Numbered from the stretch's first letter, positions 23,406 to 36,080 are shown. The stretch is 64,000 nucleotides of DNA from Metellina segmentata (GCA_947359465.1 OX375872.1:130113453-130177452), one strand, 5' to 3'. The notes: generated by a model from the letters alone, not told the origin. Translations and numbers: made by a program.

Positions 23406-23660
23406 GCAGAGAAGACGAGGTATTACATCACTCCGAACGTATCAAAGGTTGTGATTGTTCCAAAGACATAGTTCACAATTTATCGAGTTCCAGTTTTCTG
23501 GTCACATGCGGAATAACTTGACATAACACGACTGTACTATGGTATAGTCCTCGGAAGAACATGCCATTTGGTTTCTAGTCCACACGGACATAACTTACAA
23601 TGGCGTGGTAATCGGTTTCTAATATAACTACAATTGCGTACATTATGTAACTCGCAGTTA
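23406..23660 (+). repeat. tandem array, ~130-bp unit, right part
   Basis: The array broken at 22818 continues here with 'ttacatcactccgaacgta', 'gttgtgattgttcc', 'gactgtactatggtatagtcc' and 'taacttacaatggcg'. Looser relatives lie near 23870-23935 and 25060-25125. Confidence 0.65.
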
Positions 23661-24135
23661 TTATTTTCCCTGAGATTTTGAATCACTGTTTAACGATAAT
23701 GTCTAATATCACTTCACCCTAGCTTGAAAATCAAAATCAGGAAACGCAATAAAGGATTCTTGGAGCCTCTGCAAGAGCAAGGCCATTTCAATATTGAAAC
23801 TCGGCGACTGAAGTGTTTCTTTTTGGCACAGAAGAGCTCAAATTATTTCATGCTCAATTTTAACTCTGGTGTAGTCCGAAATGGGTTGAATCGGAACCTG
23901 GGTTGTTTAAAACTACGATTGCATGTAAAATAACCAAGTTTGAAATTTTCCTGTGCTTTTAATTATTATTTTTAATTATTAGTACTCTTTATCGATTGAA
24001 AACAAGGTATCCGTGTTTATCACGACCTTAGGAAATGTCCCCAAGGGAGCTTGCAACAGACAATATCACCTCTTAATTCTAAAATTAGTCTTTCAAACAA
24101 AAGAGCTTAAATCACAACTGAACGGATTTAACATC
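23661..24135. other. unassigned sequence
   Basis: Apart from a diverged relative of the adjacent array near 23870-23935, nothing is recognised. Confidence 0.45.
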
Positions 24136-24137
24136 AG

Positions 24138-24330
24138 GTTGGTTCAGTTTTCATGAGGCAAAGGCCGTATTTCACCACGACACAAAACGGACAACGTCAA
24201 GTAATGGACACACAAGAAAAGTTCTACTGACGCAGAGAAATACATCCTTGGAGGAATCACACCCGAGCCACCAGTAAATCGCAGGTTGCTAGCTCAGTGA
24301 GCAAATCCACTGAGACACCAGGTTTCGTTT
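24138..24330 (-). mobile_element. SINE B, full length with tRNA-like head
   Basis: One tail module ('ggttggttcagttttcatg', 'caacgtcaagtaatggacac') is followed by 'ttctactgacgcagagaaat', 'tggaggaatcacacc' and 'gcaggttgctagctcagtga', ending in 'tccactgagacacc'. On the minus strand the head reads as a tRNA-like 5' end with an A-box-like 'gtctcagtgga' and a B-box-like 'ggtgtgattcc'. Confidence 0.8.
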
Positions 24331-25845
24331 TTTTTTTTTTGGCTCAAGGTTTGATGACAACAGACAAGCTGCTCCAAACGCAATGTAAAATAATATTCAA
24401 TATCAACGAAAACTTCAATAAGAGGGAGTTTTAAAATATGGCATACACCAAAATGAAACACAGTAAAACAAAATCAATATTATGAAAAATGGTAAGAAAT
24501 TAAAATAAGCCAACTTGCAACTTTATGAGTGAAAATACTTGAAACATGTTGGTCAGCAACAAGTAAGGTATAAGGATGAGAATGTATATATGTATTCATA
24601 CAAGCAATGAAAGCAATCTAAAGCTTACTTATGAAGCAATTAAAATATGATGCATTACATATGCGATAAAAAGCTAGTGATGTAAAAAGGAAAAGAGATG
24701 AATGTGGAGTGTAGTCCAACAAATCAGATGAAATAGGAAACAAGTGACGTGGTTCATAAAGATGGTAAAATCATCCAAGACCAATACAAGATGCTTAAAT
24801 GATTAATTGAAAGAGGTTGGCTATGCTGTCATGATGGCTCGGTTTCACCGACCAATAAAAATCTATGCGTGACTCTAGAAGGGCCGATGCCAGTGGGTAA
24901 GGAGTCTTCCTTTCATATTTTTTATTTTCAAATATTGCCCTTAGCAACGAACCCCCGGGTTCAGGAGAAAATGATTCGTCGATTCCTGTATATTTTACAT
25001 CCGGCATTTGACGAATTTCGGTGCTTAAAATCGAGGTTCCATTCATTGTATCTGCGACTAGAGGCAGTTCACAATCGGTCGAATACAAATCTGAGTGGTT
25101 TCTAATTACAAAAATTGCGAGATAACTTGCGGTTTCATTTTTTCTTTTGCTTTTTCATGATTCATCTGGCTTTTCCACGAAACTGGATACCGCTCGAGAT
25201 AAATGGCAGAAAGCAGCGCCATGTGGGAATCGTTGAATGATTTTTCGCTTTGTGGTGTAAGTGCACTTGAAGTCGGTTTTTTGTAAGAGAATGTCTACCT
25301 TATTAAAAATATGGATTGATGCGACTAACGGATATACTATGTGAAATCGTTAAAATATTAAATTTAATGTTCTAGGAGCATACCATAAAACCTTGATAAG
25401 TTGTCACTTCCAAGAGAAAGATTTCTACAACACGAAATCACTTCGAAATTGGAGTCACTTGAAAATTTTCTCCCGAAGGACAAATCCCGATATTATTTCA
25501 ATCCGGAAGACCAAAGTATTTTTTGTGGAAGGCGTTCGGAAAAGTTGGCGCCAAATGATGAATTTGACGCAATTTGAAAACTTTTCACGTTCAGAGTAAA
25601 TTTGGAAGATATTTTTTTCAGGAAGACTGGTAAAAAGCTTATTTTTCTGAAGACTTGCAGAAAATCTGTTATGTATTCAATGTTGTCAAATGTTATGTAT
25701 TCATTATTATATAATTCATTCGATATGTATTCATTATATGAAACATTATAATCGATTTATTATATGTAACATTGTAATCGATTCATTAATAACAAAGTTA
25801 CTGACTCCTCCAAACAGTACTTTGATTTTGGTCAGTAAAATTAAA
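24331..25845. other. unassigned sequence
   Basis: The stretch is mostly AT-rich. 25060-25125 resembles the 22440 tandem array, and 25660-25790 holds short repeats of 'atgtattcatta'. No gene is supported. Confidence 0.45.
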
Positions 25846-25849
25846 TCAA

Positions 25850-26325
25850 ATAACCATTTGACAGCAGCGGAACAGTAACCGCATGCAACTAGAACATTGC
25901 AAAAGTAGATACCAATAACTTCCTAGTTCTCTCATTAAGTGAACAAAAAAAAAACAGTTTAACAACCCTCATCCTCATAATCCACAGCGAGAATTTTTCC
26001 CGATACTCAAGGGAATGTTTTCTCAGGAAAGCCAAACAAGCATTCAACACAAATTCTGTCTGTACAAAATGAAATCAAAAAACCAATTAACAGAACCACA
26101 AGCGCTACTAAAACATCGTAAAAAGTAGATACATTAATCTTCCAAGTCCATCAAAAAAGCAGTTTGATCCCAGTCCCCATAATCCAAGGAGAATTTTCCC
26201 CGAAACTCCGGTGAATGCTTTCTCGGGAAAAGCTGGCCAAAAAATTTCGGGAAACAATTTTAAAAACACAAAACGACAGCCAGAACCACCAAACAAGCAT
26301 TCAACGATTTTACAAAGTGCCCACA
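25850..26325 (+). repeat. tandem duplication, ~222-bp unit
   Basis: 'aacat-g-aaaagtagata' recurs near 25889 and 26112. The blocks 'cataatcca', 'gagaatttt-cccga-actc', 'aagcattcaac' and 'cagaaccac' recur in order, giving about two and a half copies. Confidence 0.7.
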
Positions 26326-26329
26326 ACCG

Positions 26330-26884
26330 CGACCAGAGCATTTTGCCCGTAATTGTATGTCCCCAGCTTTATGGCAGACTGGCAAAAGGGGCTTTCGCAA
26401 AGAGCCCAGCGAAAGAATTCCAAGAAAAAATGTCGTGGCCGCGGAAAAAAGAGGGCTGGCACAAAGGCCACTGTGGTAACCCTGCGGACTATGGGGTAGG
26501 GTCTTTTGTTCACCTCCCTTTCAAAAGCATCCCCTCTAGAAAGAACGATAGAGTACGGCTCCGTTAACTCTAGCATTTCTCATGGCTGATTCACGCACGC
26601 TCTCTACACTGACCTGTGTTGGGTCCATTCTTCACTCCGCCAAAAAAGAAATGGACTTGGATGGCTCGGGCCTTTTATTTCCTTTCCTGCTTCTGAGCTT
26701 TCGGAGAGCCATCTCACATGATTCTGCAATGTGGATTACATGCACGTGTAGGACGGTAGATTAAACTGGCCATCGGAATACCGCTATCGGCGTTGGTATT
26801 CTGCGCCTTTTTCGGGAGTTTTCGAAGTAGAGGCAGTGTTTTGGGAAGGAGAGAGGGTGAATTATATACAGCGCCCGGAATGAC
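26330..26884. other. unassigned, GC-richer
   Basis: 26330-26560 is GC-richer, and open frames of 118 and 88 codons run in opposite directions through it with no known domain. Confidence 0.4.
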
Positions 26885-27862
26885 AAGTCCAGAAGCGAAA
26901 TTTTGATTGCATCGACCGGCGGTCGATGTAACTTTTTGTCGTTAAAGTGTATTGAATCATTTCGTGGATGCGGGGGGTTAGTCAAAAAGCTAGGTTGGTA
27001 AAAATGTATTCTACCTATCCCTCCCCCTTAAATTTACGACTGAAATTTCGATTACATTGAGCAATTTAACATTTTGTCGTTGAATGGTATTCAATTACTT
27101 CGTGGATGAGGGGTCGGTCAAAAAGCTAGGTTAGTGCGAATGTTATTCGCAGGGAAAATCGTGGCCTTTGTGGTTTTTTTCTTAAATTAACGTCTAAAAT
27201 TTAAATTACTTTGACCAACTAATTTAACATTTTGTCGTTAAATTCTAATCAATTATCTCGTGGATGAGAGGGGCCGGTCAAAAGCAAATTGGGTAAGAAT
27301 GTATCTATAGGACAAATCGTAAACTTTTATGATTTTTTCTTAAATTAAAGAAAGGAAATTTTGATAACTATGATCAACTAATATAATATTTTCCCTTTGC
27401 ATTGTAATCAATTACTTCGTGTATGAGGGTCCAGCCAAAAAGCTATGTTATTACGAATGTATTCGTTGGAAGAAAAAAAACTTATCTTTATATTTCATTT
27501 TCCCTCCTTAAATTTACGACTAAAATTTCGATTACCTTGACCAACTCAACGTTTTGTCCCAAAATTGTACTTAATTAATTCGTGAGTGAGAGGGGCTATT
27601 CAAAAAGCTAGGTTGGTACGGATGCATCCGTTGGATAAATCGTGACCTTTTTGGTTAGTTTTTTTTCCCTTAAATTTTCGATTACATTGACCAACGGCCA
27701 ATGTAACATTTTGTAGTTGACTTACATTTAATTATATCGTGGATGCGAGTGACCAGTCAAAAGGATGTATTCCGTTGGAAACATCGTATACAAATTTACA
27801 AATAACATTTGGATTATACTGACCAAGTAATTTAAGATTTTGTCTTTAAACTGTATTCAATT
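26885..27862 (+). repeat. satellite array, ~130-163 bp unit
   Basis: 'cgtg-atg-g' landmarks followed by 'gtcaaaaagctaggtt' lie at 26963, 27101, 27259, 27418, 27581, 27738 and 27868. Each unit also has 'aatttcgattac-ttgacca' and 'aacattttgtcgttaaa'. Units are diverged. The array continues after a SINE insertion at 28198. Confidence 0.9.
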
Positions 27863-27876
27863 ACTTCGTGAATGAG
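27863..27876 (+). repeat. target-site duplication, left copy
   Basis: acttcgtgaatgag is repeated exactly at 28198-28211 on the other side of the SINE A insertion. Confidence 0.9.
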
Positions 27877-28197
27877 GTAATGGTAATTTTAGTTAACGTC
27901 GTACTAGAGCAACGCAACGGGCTATTGACGACGGTCCGGAATCAGTCCCTTAAGGGAAAGATTCGAGGACAACACCTCGTAATTTTGAACCACTGTCAGA
28001 TGACGAAGCAACACCTGAGCTGGCACCCCACTCTCCAAACTTCCACGCCAACCCAACGTGAGGACTTTCGGCCACGACAGATTTAAGGTGCACCAGCCGC
28101 CTCTACACCATACGTTTACAAACATCCATACCCGGACCCGGATTCGAACCAGGAACCTTCCGATCTAGAGGCTAACACCTTAACCACTATGGTCGGC
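27877..28197 (-). mobile_element. SINE A, full length, with alternative tRNA-like head
   Basis: This copy has all parts and both ends defined by a 14-bp target duplication. On the minus strand it begins with a tRNA-like head containing 'tagtggttaaggtgttagc' (A-box-like) and 'ggttcgaatcc' (B box). The SINE A central segment follows ('gcaccttaaatctgtcgtgg'), then the body and a tail ending 'aaaattaccattac'. The head differs from the one on other A copies such as 36220-36535 ('ggtagcccgat', 'gcgagttcgaatcc'). It split a satellite unit, which continues on both sides. Confidence 0.9.
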
Positions 28198-28400
28198 ACT
28201 TCGTGAATGAGATGAGCTGGTCAAAACGCTGACTTTGGGAAAATGGCGGATTTTCTAATTACGCTGGTTTTTTTCCTTCAGATCACAAATATAAGTTGTT
28301 TTTTATTACATGGACAAATAATAAATATAACTTCTCACGTTAAGTTGCATTGAATTATTGTTAGGGTTGAAAGGGTGTTGTTTATAAAACTAGGTTGCTA
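28198..28400 (+). repeat. satellite array, continuation after SINE
   Basis: The interrupted unit resumes with the duplicated target and 'gctggtcaaaacgctgac'. A further decayed unit follows to about 28400. Confidence 0.8.
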
Positions 28401-28584
28401 CAAAAGTATAGAACTTAGGTAGCCATTCTGAAATCCCAGTCTTTCCGATTTTACTGAGTTTTCCTCCAATTAACTTTTTTACTGCGAGTTATAGGAGACA
28501 CAGGCTTGTTTCCCGTAATTCACTCTAGACGTATATCTACTGTATTAGTAAAGCTTTCTCTGTTGCTTGACTAATACTTGGTTT

Positions 28585-28690
28585 GTTTTGTATTTGGTGC
28601 AGCATGGCAAAGCACAAGACAACTTCAGGTAATATATACACACAAGGAAAATTTTACTGACGACAAAAGAAGAAATACACTAAGAGTAAG
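28585..28690 (-). mobile_element. SINE B piece
   Basis: 'atggcaaagcacaagacaac', 'tatacacacaaggaaaattt' and 'tactgacgacaaaagaagaa' are SINE B tail and body blocks. Just before it (28545-28585), reversed blocks 'attagtaaagctttctctg' suggest an adjoining inverted piece. Confidence 0.55.
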
Positions 28691-29325
28691 ACACAGTAGT
28701 GTAGAATTAGTGGGCACACCCACTTACGGTCCCTTATACACTAGAGTATCTTTACAGGCAGTGTCATATCGAATAGCAACAGCCACGACATCTCGACGAC
28801 AAAAATCACAAGTTTTCCAAACCTGTTAAAACAGCTGCCATGGGCCAAAAGCTGTTTAAGCCATATTTTACTCGCACTTTTAAGAGAGCTATTAAACTCA
28901 CATTACTACTTGACGACGCAAGTGTGAAATGCCCATATCGTAAAAAAGGCCAAGTCTGCATCAAAACACCTCTCGGCTGGCTCCACAGGTACGAGCGAGC
29001 AGTTTCGGTGTCCTTCAAATGCCGAGTAGGGCAGTTCTTTTATGTGGACACCTGGGGAAGGTGGGATAAGCAGAGAATAGAGAAGTTGATGTATAAAAGC
29101 CCCTAGTTTACTTTTCCCCAGTTAAAAATACCCAGCGAAAAGAAAACACGCCATAAAGATATCACGCTAACAATAGCGGGGGAATAGGAATGTCTTTCAT
29201 ATATGCTGGAGTTTGGGGGTAGCGCAGAGCTATGTGTGTACTCAGGTTTGTCCTCATATCATGATGGACGAGCTGACGACCGAATGCGGGATGAAACTGG
29301 TTAATCCTAGAGGGTATCATCACGG
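28691..29325. other. unassigned sequence
   Basis: I see nothing recognisable. Confidence 0.5.
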
Positions 29326-29327
29326 TT

Positions 29328-29465
29328 TTAACTAGGTAGGAATTAACGTCGCAATGGAGCAGGCTATTGTCGATGGTCTGGGATCAAACCCGAAAGGAAA
29401 GATTCAGGGACAATGGACAATTTTGGACCACGGTGGGACAATGTGAGCAACACACCTGTGCTGAA
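29328..29465 (-). mobile_element. SINE A without head
   Basis: 'taggtaggaattaacgtcgc', 'gggatcaaacccgaaaggaa' and 'accacggt' are in SINE A order. It degenerates after 29440. Confidence 0.7.
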
Positions 29466-29689
29466 AATTGAAAACACTGAACTGGCCTACCATACAAGAC
29501 ACAAAAGCCAGTTTGGAGTTCTAACTTTTGAAAAATAAGACTTTCGTACCTTTTGTTGGTTTCATGATTCGCCAGTTTCGATTAAAAAGAAAATATACAA
29601 ACTAGTCTATAATGAATATGAAGGAAGCACGATAAGAAAGGTTTACAAAGCATTCAGGCATACAAGGAGGTTTACATAGAAATTAAACT

Positions 29690-29835
29690 TTAACTTATTT
29701 TCCATGGAAATAAAGCAATTTTTTATTCCATGGAAATAAAGCACAAACTTTTAATTCCATAGAAATTAAGCAAACTTTTTATTTCAGACATTAAGGCCAA
29801 ACATTTTACTTCATAAAAAATTAAGTCGACTTCAA
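29690..29835 (+). repeat. minisatellite, ~30-bp unit
   Basis: 'tattccatggaaataaagca-a-actttt' is repeated about four times with increasing divergence. Confidence 0.75.
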
Positions 29836-31655
29836 TTAAAATTAATGTAAATAAACATAATATTTCCATCAAGAGGATATGCCAAGATTTTGCAATTTAC
29901 AGACCGTACTAAAGCACGAATCCATGTATTGACGAGCTAGTTTAAAAGGTGGAATTTCCAAGTTTAGTTGTTGTGAACTGGCGATTAAAATGGCTGCGTA
30001 AAAGTACGACACTGGGCGCATTAGAACACCAGAAATCATTGACTACCTTTAATTTAACAATTCACATACACACGAAACAATGCTATTTACAAAAAAAAAA
30101 TACCCAGGACCGTTGCCCTGCTACCATTTTCTCCTTTTTTTGTCATAAAAGAGGAAGTGAATAATAATAGTAGTATATGGGGAAAATAGGAAAGGGGGGG
30201 CAGACGAAGTATAACCGGTGTTGCTGATTCACCAAAACACCGTTGGTTGGGTCGGTGACTGAAGATCAGGGATGCGGCCTGTGGACCACATGCGGCCCTC
30301 CGTTGATTTGCTGGCGGCCTGCCTCATCATGAGTTATTTTAACTTTAACAAGTCATAGGTAATTTTTTTTAATTGCACACTCGCTTAGTGCGCTCATGTA
30401 GCATATATATATCCGAACAAACATTTTCAGTTATGAATATTAACAAATCAAAAACCACGACTAATGAAAATTTCGAATCAATTTTGCGCTTGGCTACTGC
30501 AAAAATCGAGCCGAATGTAATAAACTAGATAAACAATGTAGAATAAATGACAGGTGTTAAGCACAAATTTAATTCTTCATTTATTTTTTATTTCATCTGT
30601 TTTTGTAGCAATACAAAATATAAATAATAAATAAAAATAATATGATGGATAACTTCATGTTTGTTTGGCAGCCCTCCCACTTGTAGTCAATTTATGCCTT
30701 TGGTCTCAACAAGTCTGCATCCTTTTATTTGCAGCATTATAATAAACGTTAACCCAGAAGACGAAATTGATGGAAAAAATTCATTAGCACAACAGTATAA
30801 CGAACACCTGTTGCAAAAAAATAGCAATACAATTTCAATGCTACCCCAAAAATTTAGAAATAAAATAATTTTTGAAATTCCAACTTGATTATTGCCAGAT
30901 AATAAATCGTTTTCAGAAGATATTATCTCAGATATATTATCAGAAGATATTATTAAGAAGATATTATTCAGAAAAAAATATTTTTGAAAATTATAACACC
31001 TTACTTTCAGCTGCATTATCATTTTCAATCTCCACGCTGCTATTTGACTGATATATGAGGATTATGAAATTGAAAATAATGAAAAACTACTTTACCCACA
31101 CATCTCAGAAGTGAGACGAATTTCTTTTAAAAATAGACAAACGTGCCTTTCGGTATTTTTGTAATTCTCCAATTTCAATCATGAAAAAAATGTGATCATT
31201 AAGTGACTCGGAAATTGTAGATTTAGTTATGGAACAGAGTGAGGCAAGAATAAATTAAGATTACGAAGACAAAGAAAAAAAAATGCCTTCTTTAAAATAA
31301 GCTACTGCTGGCTGAGAAATTGTTCATCGTTTCGGGTTAGGCAGTGGAAATTAATCTACTCAATTAAACAGAGTAGACCACATTTACACAAAATATTTTC
31401 TTAAAGAATACCACGAATAAAAAAACACACAAATCGATACTAACTGACTATTTCAAGACAAATATTGTGGAAACAGGATATATCCATGCAATCAATTATC
31501 TGCATGATCTTTGTGATAAAGAATAAATACACCATTTATCTGTGAATCAAGCAGAGAATAGTAAAAAAAAAAGCATTAACATTTTATTGTTGAGATGATG
31601 CCTTTTCTGAATTCAGCTAAAAACGAATTTTTTAAGGAGAAAACGACGCGATGAG
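29836..31655. other. unassigned AT-rich sequence
   Basis: Apart from the hAT-like end at 30266-30345, nothing is recognised. Several 'agaagatattat' strings repeat near 30915-30970. Confidence 0.45.
30266..30345 (+). mobile_element. possible hAT-like transposon end
   Basis: 'cagggatgcggcctgtggac' followed by 'cacatgcggccctcc' resembles the CAGGG...GGCC starts of hAT elements. I find no matching right end or transposase, so this is at most a fragment. Confidence 0.3.
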
Positions 31656-31659
31656 AAAG

Positions 31660-32930
31660 GTTGAAATATTGCTGATCTAAAGTAGACATATTTGTTTCAA
31701 TAGCACCTTCGAATGATCCTTTCATTGCAGGTTTCGAATCCTAAGCCCCAGTCACCTTCCTACGCCAACAAAACATTTAGACATCATTTGTGGTTTAAAG
31801 TCTAGCCAGGAGTCAACTTCCAGGAACCACACTCGACTTACCTATAACTAACTAACCTTGTCTTTCTCTACTGTTAACTATTTAGGGAATTGCAACATAA
31901 TTTATTTACAAATCTCAACAACATTTTCATTATAATTAATAAAATTCCACGACGCAACAATTTAGTAAAACTGATAATAAAGTAAATTATGTTAAAAAAT
32001 TTTAAATAGTTTAAATTGAGAATTTTATAACGAAGACAAGAGTGGTTCTTAGAAGTGTTTCTTGCTCCTGGTTGGTCCTCAGAGCCGAAGGTGTCTCAAT
32101 GTTTTGTTAGCTTAGGGAGGTGTAGAAGTGGGCTGTAGCGTTTGAAATCTGCAGTGAAAGGAACATTCGAAGGTGATATTGAGACAAATATAACCAATTT
32201 AGATCAGCTATTTTCGATCTATTATATCTCGTGACACAAACTAATTAATGAAATTCTGCAGCGCACCAATAGTTTGTGTCATACAAGATGAAAAAGATTG
32301 AAAATCGCTATCTAAAAAGCCTATTTTTGTGTCAATATAGCACCTTCAAATGTTCATTTCACTGCAGGTTTCAAACCCTATAAGCCTCAGTCTTCCTTCC
32401 TAAGCTAAAAAAAAAAAATTTAGACACCATCTTCTCTTTAAAGACCAACCAGGAGTAAACTTTTAGGAACCACGTTCGTCTCTTACCTATAAAATTGTCT
32501 TTCTCCACTTCTGTCTTTGGCTTAGGTAGCAGAACTAAGCCCTGGTGTTTTAAATCTGCAGTAAAAGGGACAGTCGAGGGTGCTATTGAGACAAATGCAA
32601 CCATTTTAGATAAACTATTTTCAACCTTTTCCATCTCGTGTGACACAAACTAATTGATAAAATTCTGCGGTGCACCAATAGTTTGTGACACACGAGATGG
32701 AAAAGTTAAAAATCGCTTATCAAAAAGGGTTATATTTGTCTCAATAGCACCTTCGAATGATCCTTTCATTGCAAGTTTTAAACCCTAAGCCTCAGTCCCG
32801 CTTCTTAAGCCAACAAAAAATATAGACACCATCTGTGCTTTAAAGACCAACCAGGAGTAAACTTCTAGGAACTAAGCTCGTCTTAGCTATAAAATTGTCG
32901 CCCCTCCGTTACAGAGAAAACAGAGTCTGC
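31660..32930. repeat. foldback cluster: palindromes in tandem
   Basis: Two large inverted repeats lie one after the other. Both centres carry inverted 'cacaaact...agtttgtg' pairs (32235-32242 with 32271-32278; 32644-32651 with 32680-32687), separated by similar ~28-bp spacers containing 'aaattctgc'. Arms run outward through 'catctcgtg', 'ttgagacaaat', 'caatagcaccttcgaatg' and 'ctgcag', and on to 'ccaaccaggagtaaact' about 200-250 bp away. A third half-unit lies at 31660-31860. Arms are imperfectly matched. Confidence 0.85.
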
Positions 32931-32939
32931 TCAAGTTTA

Positions 32940-34285
32940 TGCCTGTCGGGACCGAAGCGACAAAAATCAAAGATTTACTGAGAGTAGTTATCTTTTTCTT
33001 TTATTCTGTCTCCAGACCGCGCGCTCCTCCTGTCTTATCTGGATAGCCTCCAAGGCTTCTTGGAACCTCGCATTCAGTCCCAGAGCATAGAGGATGGGGT
33101 TCTGCAGTTTAAAACGGATTTCGTCCCGAAATGATAGCAGATAAATAAAAACAACTTATCCGGCGTTGGATGCAAATAAATTTTTAATGAAGCTATTATT
33201 AACTCTGTTGAGGTTGGGAGGAAATCTTCCGTTCTCTCCTATAACACGCATTATTGACACAAAACTGTCATTTATGGTTTGTAGATAAAAAGGGCACGCA
33301 AGTCAATTCCGGAAACTGATGGTAACTTGGATTGGAGGTTTGGATGTCATAGCCCAAGGTCCAAAAGCGGACAAACTGTGGCAAACGCAAGAGAGAATAT
33401 AACCCAATAGAAACAAAAATTAACAGTCAAAGACAAAGATATAAAAAGTAGATTTAAAACAAGTAAAATGTGTATTTGAGAATAGAAGTATTCAGACAAT
33501 TGTCAGACGATAAAGCAAGATCATCGTCTGCGGCATAACGAATGAAACTGAAGAATTTAATTTATTCATACATATGTATAAAATTTTGAGTAAAATTTAA
33601 AAGATGGAAAAAATCAGATGAAGTTTAAAAAACCAACTGAACATGAATTGAAGAACTGATGATTTTAATTTATAAATGTGTAAAATTTTGAGCGTAAGAT
33701 TTAGAAGATAGAAAAAATTTAGAAGAGGTTTAAGAAACTAACTGAACTTAAAAATGAGGAAAGGTTTGAATTGCGATTCTCTCCAACCAAATCTCGTAAT
33801 ATTCAAAACTGAAAAAAATTCAAGACGATTATTATTAAAGACAGGGCAGACAGTTAAAATATGATAAACAGACATATTGTTAACCTGGATTACACGGTGT
33901 CAATTTAGGTCCAAAGTAGATAATAAATAAAAACAATCTATTCGGTATCCGATGCAAATAAATTTTCAGTTCCCTTCCATAACACGGATTCGAATGCCAG
34001 GGAAAATACTAATATGGTAACAGACATTCGGCCATAACATTCTACCATCGTTTTGGCTCATAATATTTGAAAACAAGACAGCTGAAACTTGTGCAATTGA
34101 AATTAATGGAAAACCGACTTACCGTCTGCATCTCAGAGTTAAGCTGTTCTTAAAAATAAACTTACCTTTTTGCTATTTTTGGAACTTCGTTTTCGTTCAT
34201 AAAACAAAGCATACAAACTGTTTTATAAAGAGCAGACAGGCACTTTTAGTCCCACGAAAGTTTAACGAAGTTCTTTGTTAACAAA
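32940..34285. other. unassigned, with weak repeats
   Basis: 'aataaaaacaa-ttat-cgg--t--gatgcaaataaatttt' recurs near 33138 and 33924. A two-copy repeat of about 100 bp ('gt-taaaattttgag') lies at 33550-33745. A diverged SINE B tail lies near 33330-33410 ('gtttggatgtcatagcccaa', 'ggcaaacgcaagag'). No gene is supported. Confidence 0.5.
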
Positions 34286-34289
34286 CGGT

Positions 34290-35450
34290 AAAATGACGCC
34301 CGAATCAGCGACGGAATACCTTTTACCACTAATCCATGGGCTCTTTCCAACGTATAAAACTTGGCAGATAAATTACCAGATACTTAAAAATCAAAATATT
34401 TCTCCATAATCATACAACACACAACTGACGAAAGGGCGATAGAAAATGAATACCATGATAGTTCCCTGAACTCAACCAGCTTACAGCTTTAAACGCGTAT
34501 CTTTGAACACAAAAAACTCTGCGATTCTTCAGTTGACTTGAATACGCGTTGGTGTAGTAAAGATTAATTTTTTATAAAACCCTTAAAGAATTGTACTACT
34601 GTATGTAAAAGTTGACTCGTTTAATCCATGAGCTTGTACGAAGTATCAAATTAGGCAAATGATGAGAAACTAGAATTCAAAATTTCCCTTACTTCACACA
34701 TAATCTTACAAAGCACAATGACAGACAAAAACGGAAAACACTAAAGTCACATATTGCTCCATGAACTTCCCCAGTGCATATCTTTATTGCTTATCTTTGA
34801 GCACAAAACGCCTTGATTCTTCAGTTATTGACTGGAATGCGCAACGGATAAAGAAATTCATTTTCTGTAACCCTTAAAGAAATGTGCCATTAAGTAACAG
34901 TTGTCTCGTTTAACAATCGAGCTCGAATAAAACATGAAATTTGGCAAATTACCAGAAACTGCAACACAATATTTTCCTTGTTTCTCATAGTCATACATCG
35001 CACAACTGAAAAATAACATAAAATGTCAAATTCACGTATAGTTTCTTGAACCTTTCCAACACATATCAATTCTGAATTCAAAACGTCGAGATTTTTTAGT
35101 TATTGATTGGAATGCGTAGCTAAGATTTATATTCTATGTAACCCCCAAAGAAAAGTTCCATCAAGTAATAGTTGACTCGTTTAATCCTTGAGCTTGTATA
35201 AAACATAAAACTTGGCAAATGATCAGAAACTACGAATACAATATTTCCCCCTTGTTTCTCATATAATCCTACAACGCTCTATAACTGACACAAACGGGAA
35301 ATATTAAAGCCACATATTGCTCCCTTGAACTTCCCCGGTGCATATCTTTATTGCTTATCTTTGAATACAAAACGCCGCGATTCTTCAGTTATTGACTGGA
35401 ATGCGCAACTGATAAAAAAGATTCATTTTCTATGTATAACCCCCGGAGTT
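34290..35450 (+). repeat. satellite array, ~275-292 bp unit, four copies
   Basis: 'gattcttcagttattgactggaatgcgc' (variants) starts at 34523, 34815, 35090 and 35379. Shared blocks are 'acccttaaagaa', 'agttgactcgtttaatcc-tgagct', 'aaaacttggcaaat-a-cagaaact' and 'tatctttattgcttatctttga'. Confidence 0.9.
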
Positions 35451-35794
35451 CCCCCGAAGAAAACAAGACATTCCCCGGAATTCGGAAGAGGGGTTGCAAG
35501 AAAGAAAAGTCCGTTCGATCCCCCCCCCCCCAACCCGAGGCAGCTTATATGATCGATCGTTCGACGTGGAAGCCAAACTTTTCCGATTTCTGAGTTTCGT
35601 ACAATAGAGAAAGCAGAGGAAAATGTTTTGAAACTTAATGCACTTTGTCCTCGATTTCAAGTTAAAGGAAAATTTCGGGAACTCTACTAGTACTACATGT
35701 AATGTTAAACACTGCACTGGGTGCCAATAGAATGTGGTAAGGTTTAATGTTATTTTACTCGAGAAAAATGAAGTGAAATATAAAGTCACGGTGG
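35451..35794. other. unassigned; poly-C run
   Basis: A run of about 11 C lies at 35521. A 150-codon minus-strand open frame (35430-35882) has no recognised domain and ends in repeat sequence, so it is not called. Confidence 0.4.
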
Positions 35795-36080
35795 TCTTGT
35801 AGGTTGGGTAGGGTTTTAATGGCGCAAGGGCCATATTTGGACTTGCGCCACTAATGTAAGGACATGTAGTTGCACAAAGCACAAGCCAGACGACGTCAAG
35901 TTAGAAATGGTGTGCAAGGAAAAAAGAGGGATTGTGAACAGAGTAGTTGGATGAAAAAAGACAAACCCCGTGAGAACAGACCACTAGAGTACCACGAGGC
36001 CGTGAAGCCAGTGCACATCCAAAGGCTGGTTGATTGTTTGGGGGGTTTTATGGAGGAACATAGTAGGATGAAAGCGGAAA
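35795..36080 (-). mobile_element. SINE B tails, diverged
   Basis: 'ggttgggtagggttttaatg' and 'gcgcaagggccatatttgg' directly followed by 'acttgcgcca' form a compact hairpin version. A second start lies near 36028 ('ggttgattgtttggggggtt'). Confidence 0.6.

Noticed and set aside
28135..28197. tRNA gene on the minus strand
   Set aside because: A and B boxes are present, but the sequence is the 5' head of a full SINE A with defined ends.
30266..30345. Complete hAT element
   Set aside because: Only a CAGGG/GGCC-type start is seen; no right end, 8-bp duplication or transposase was found.
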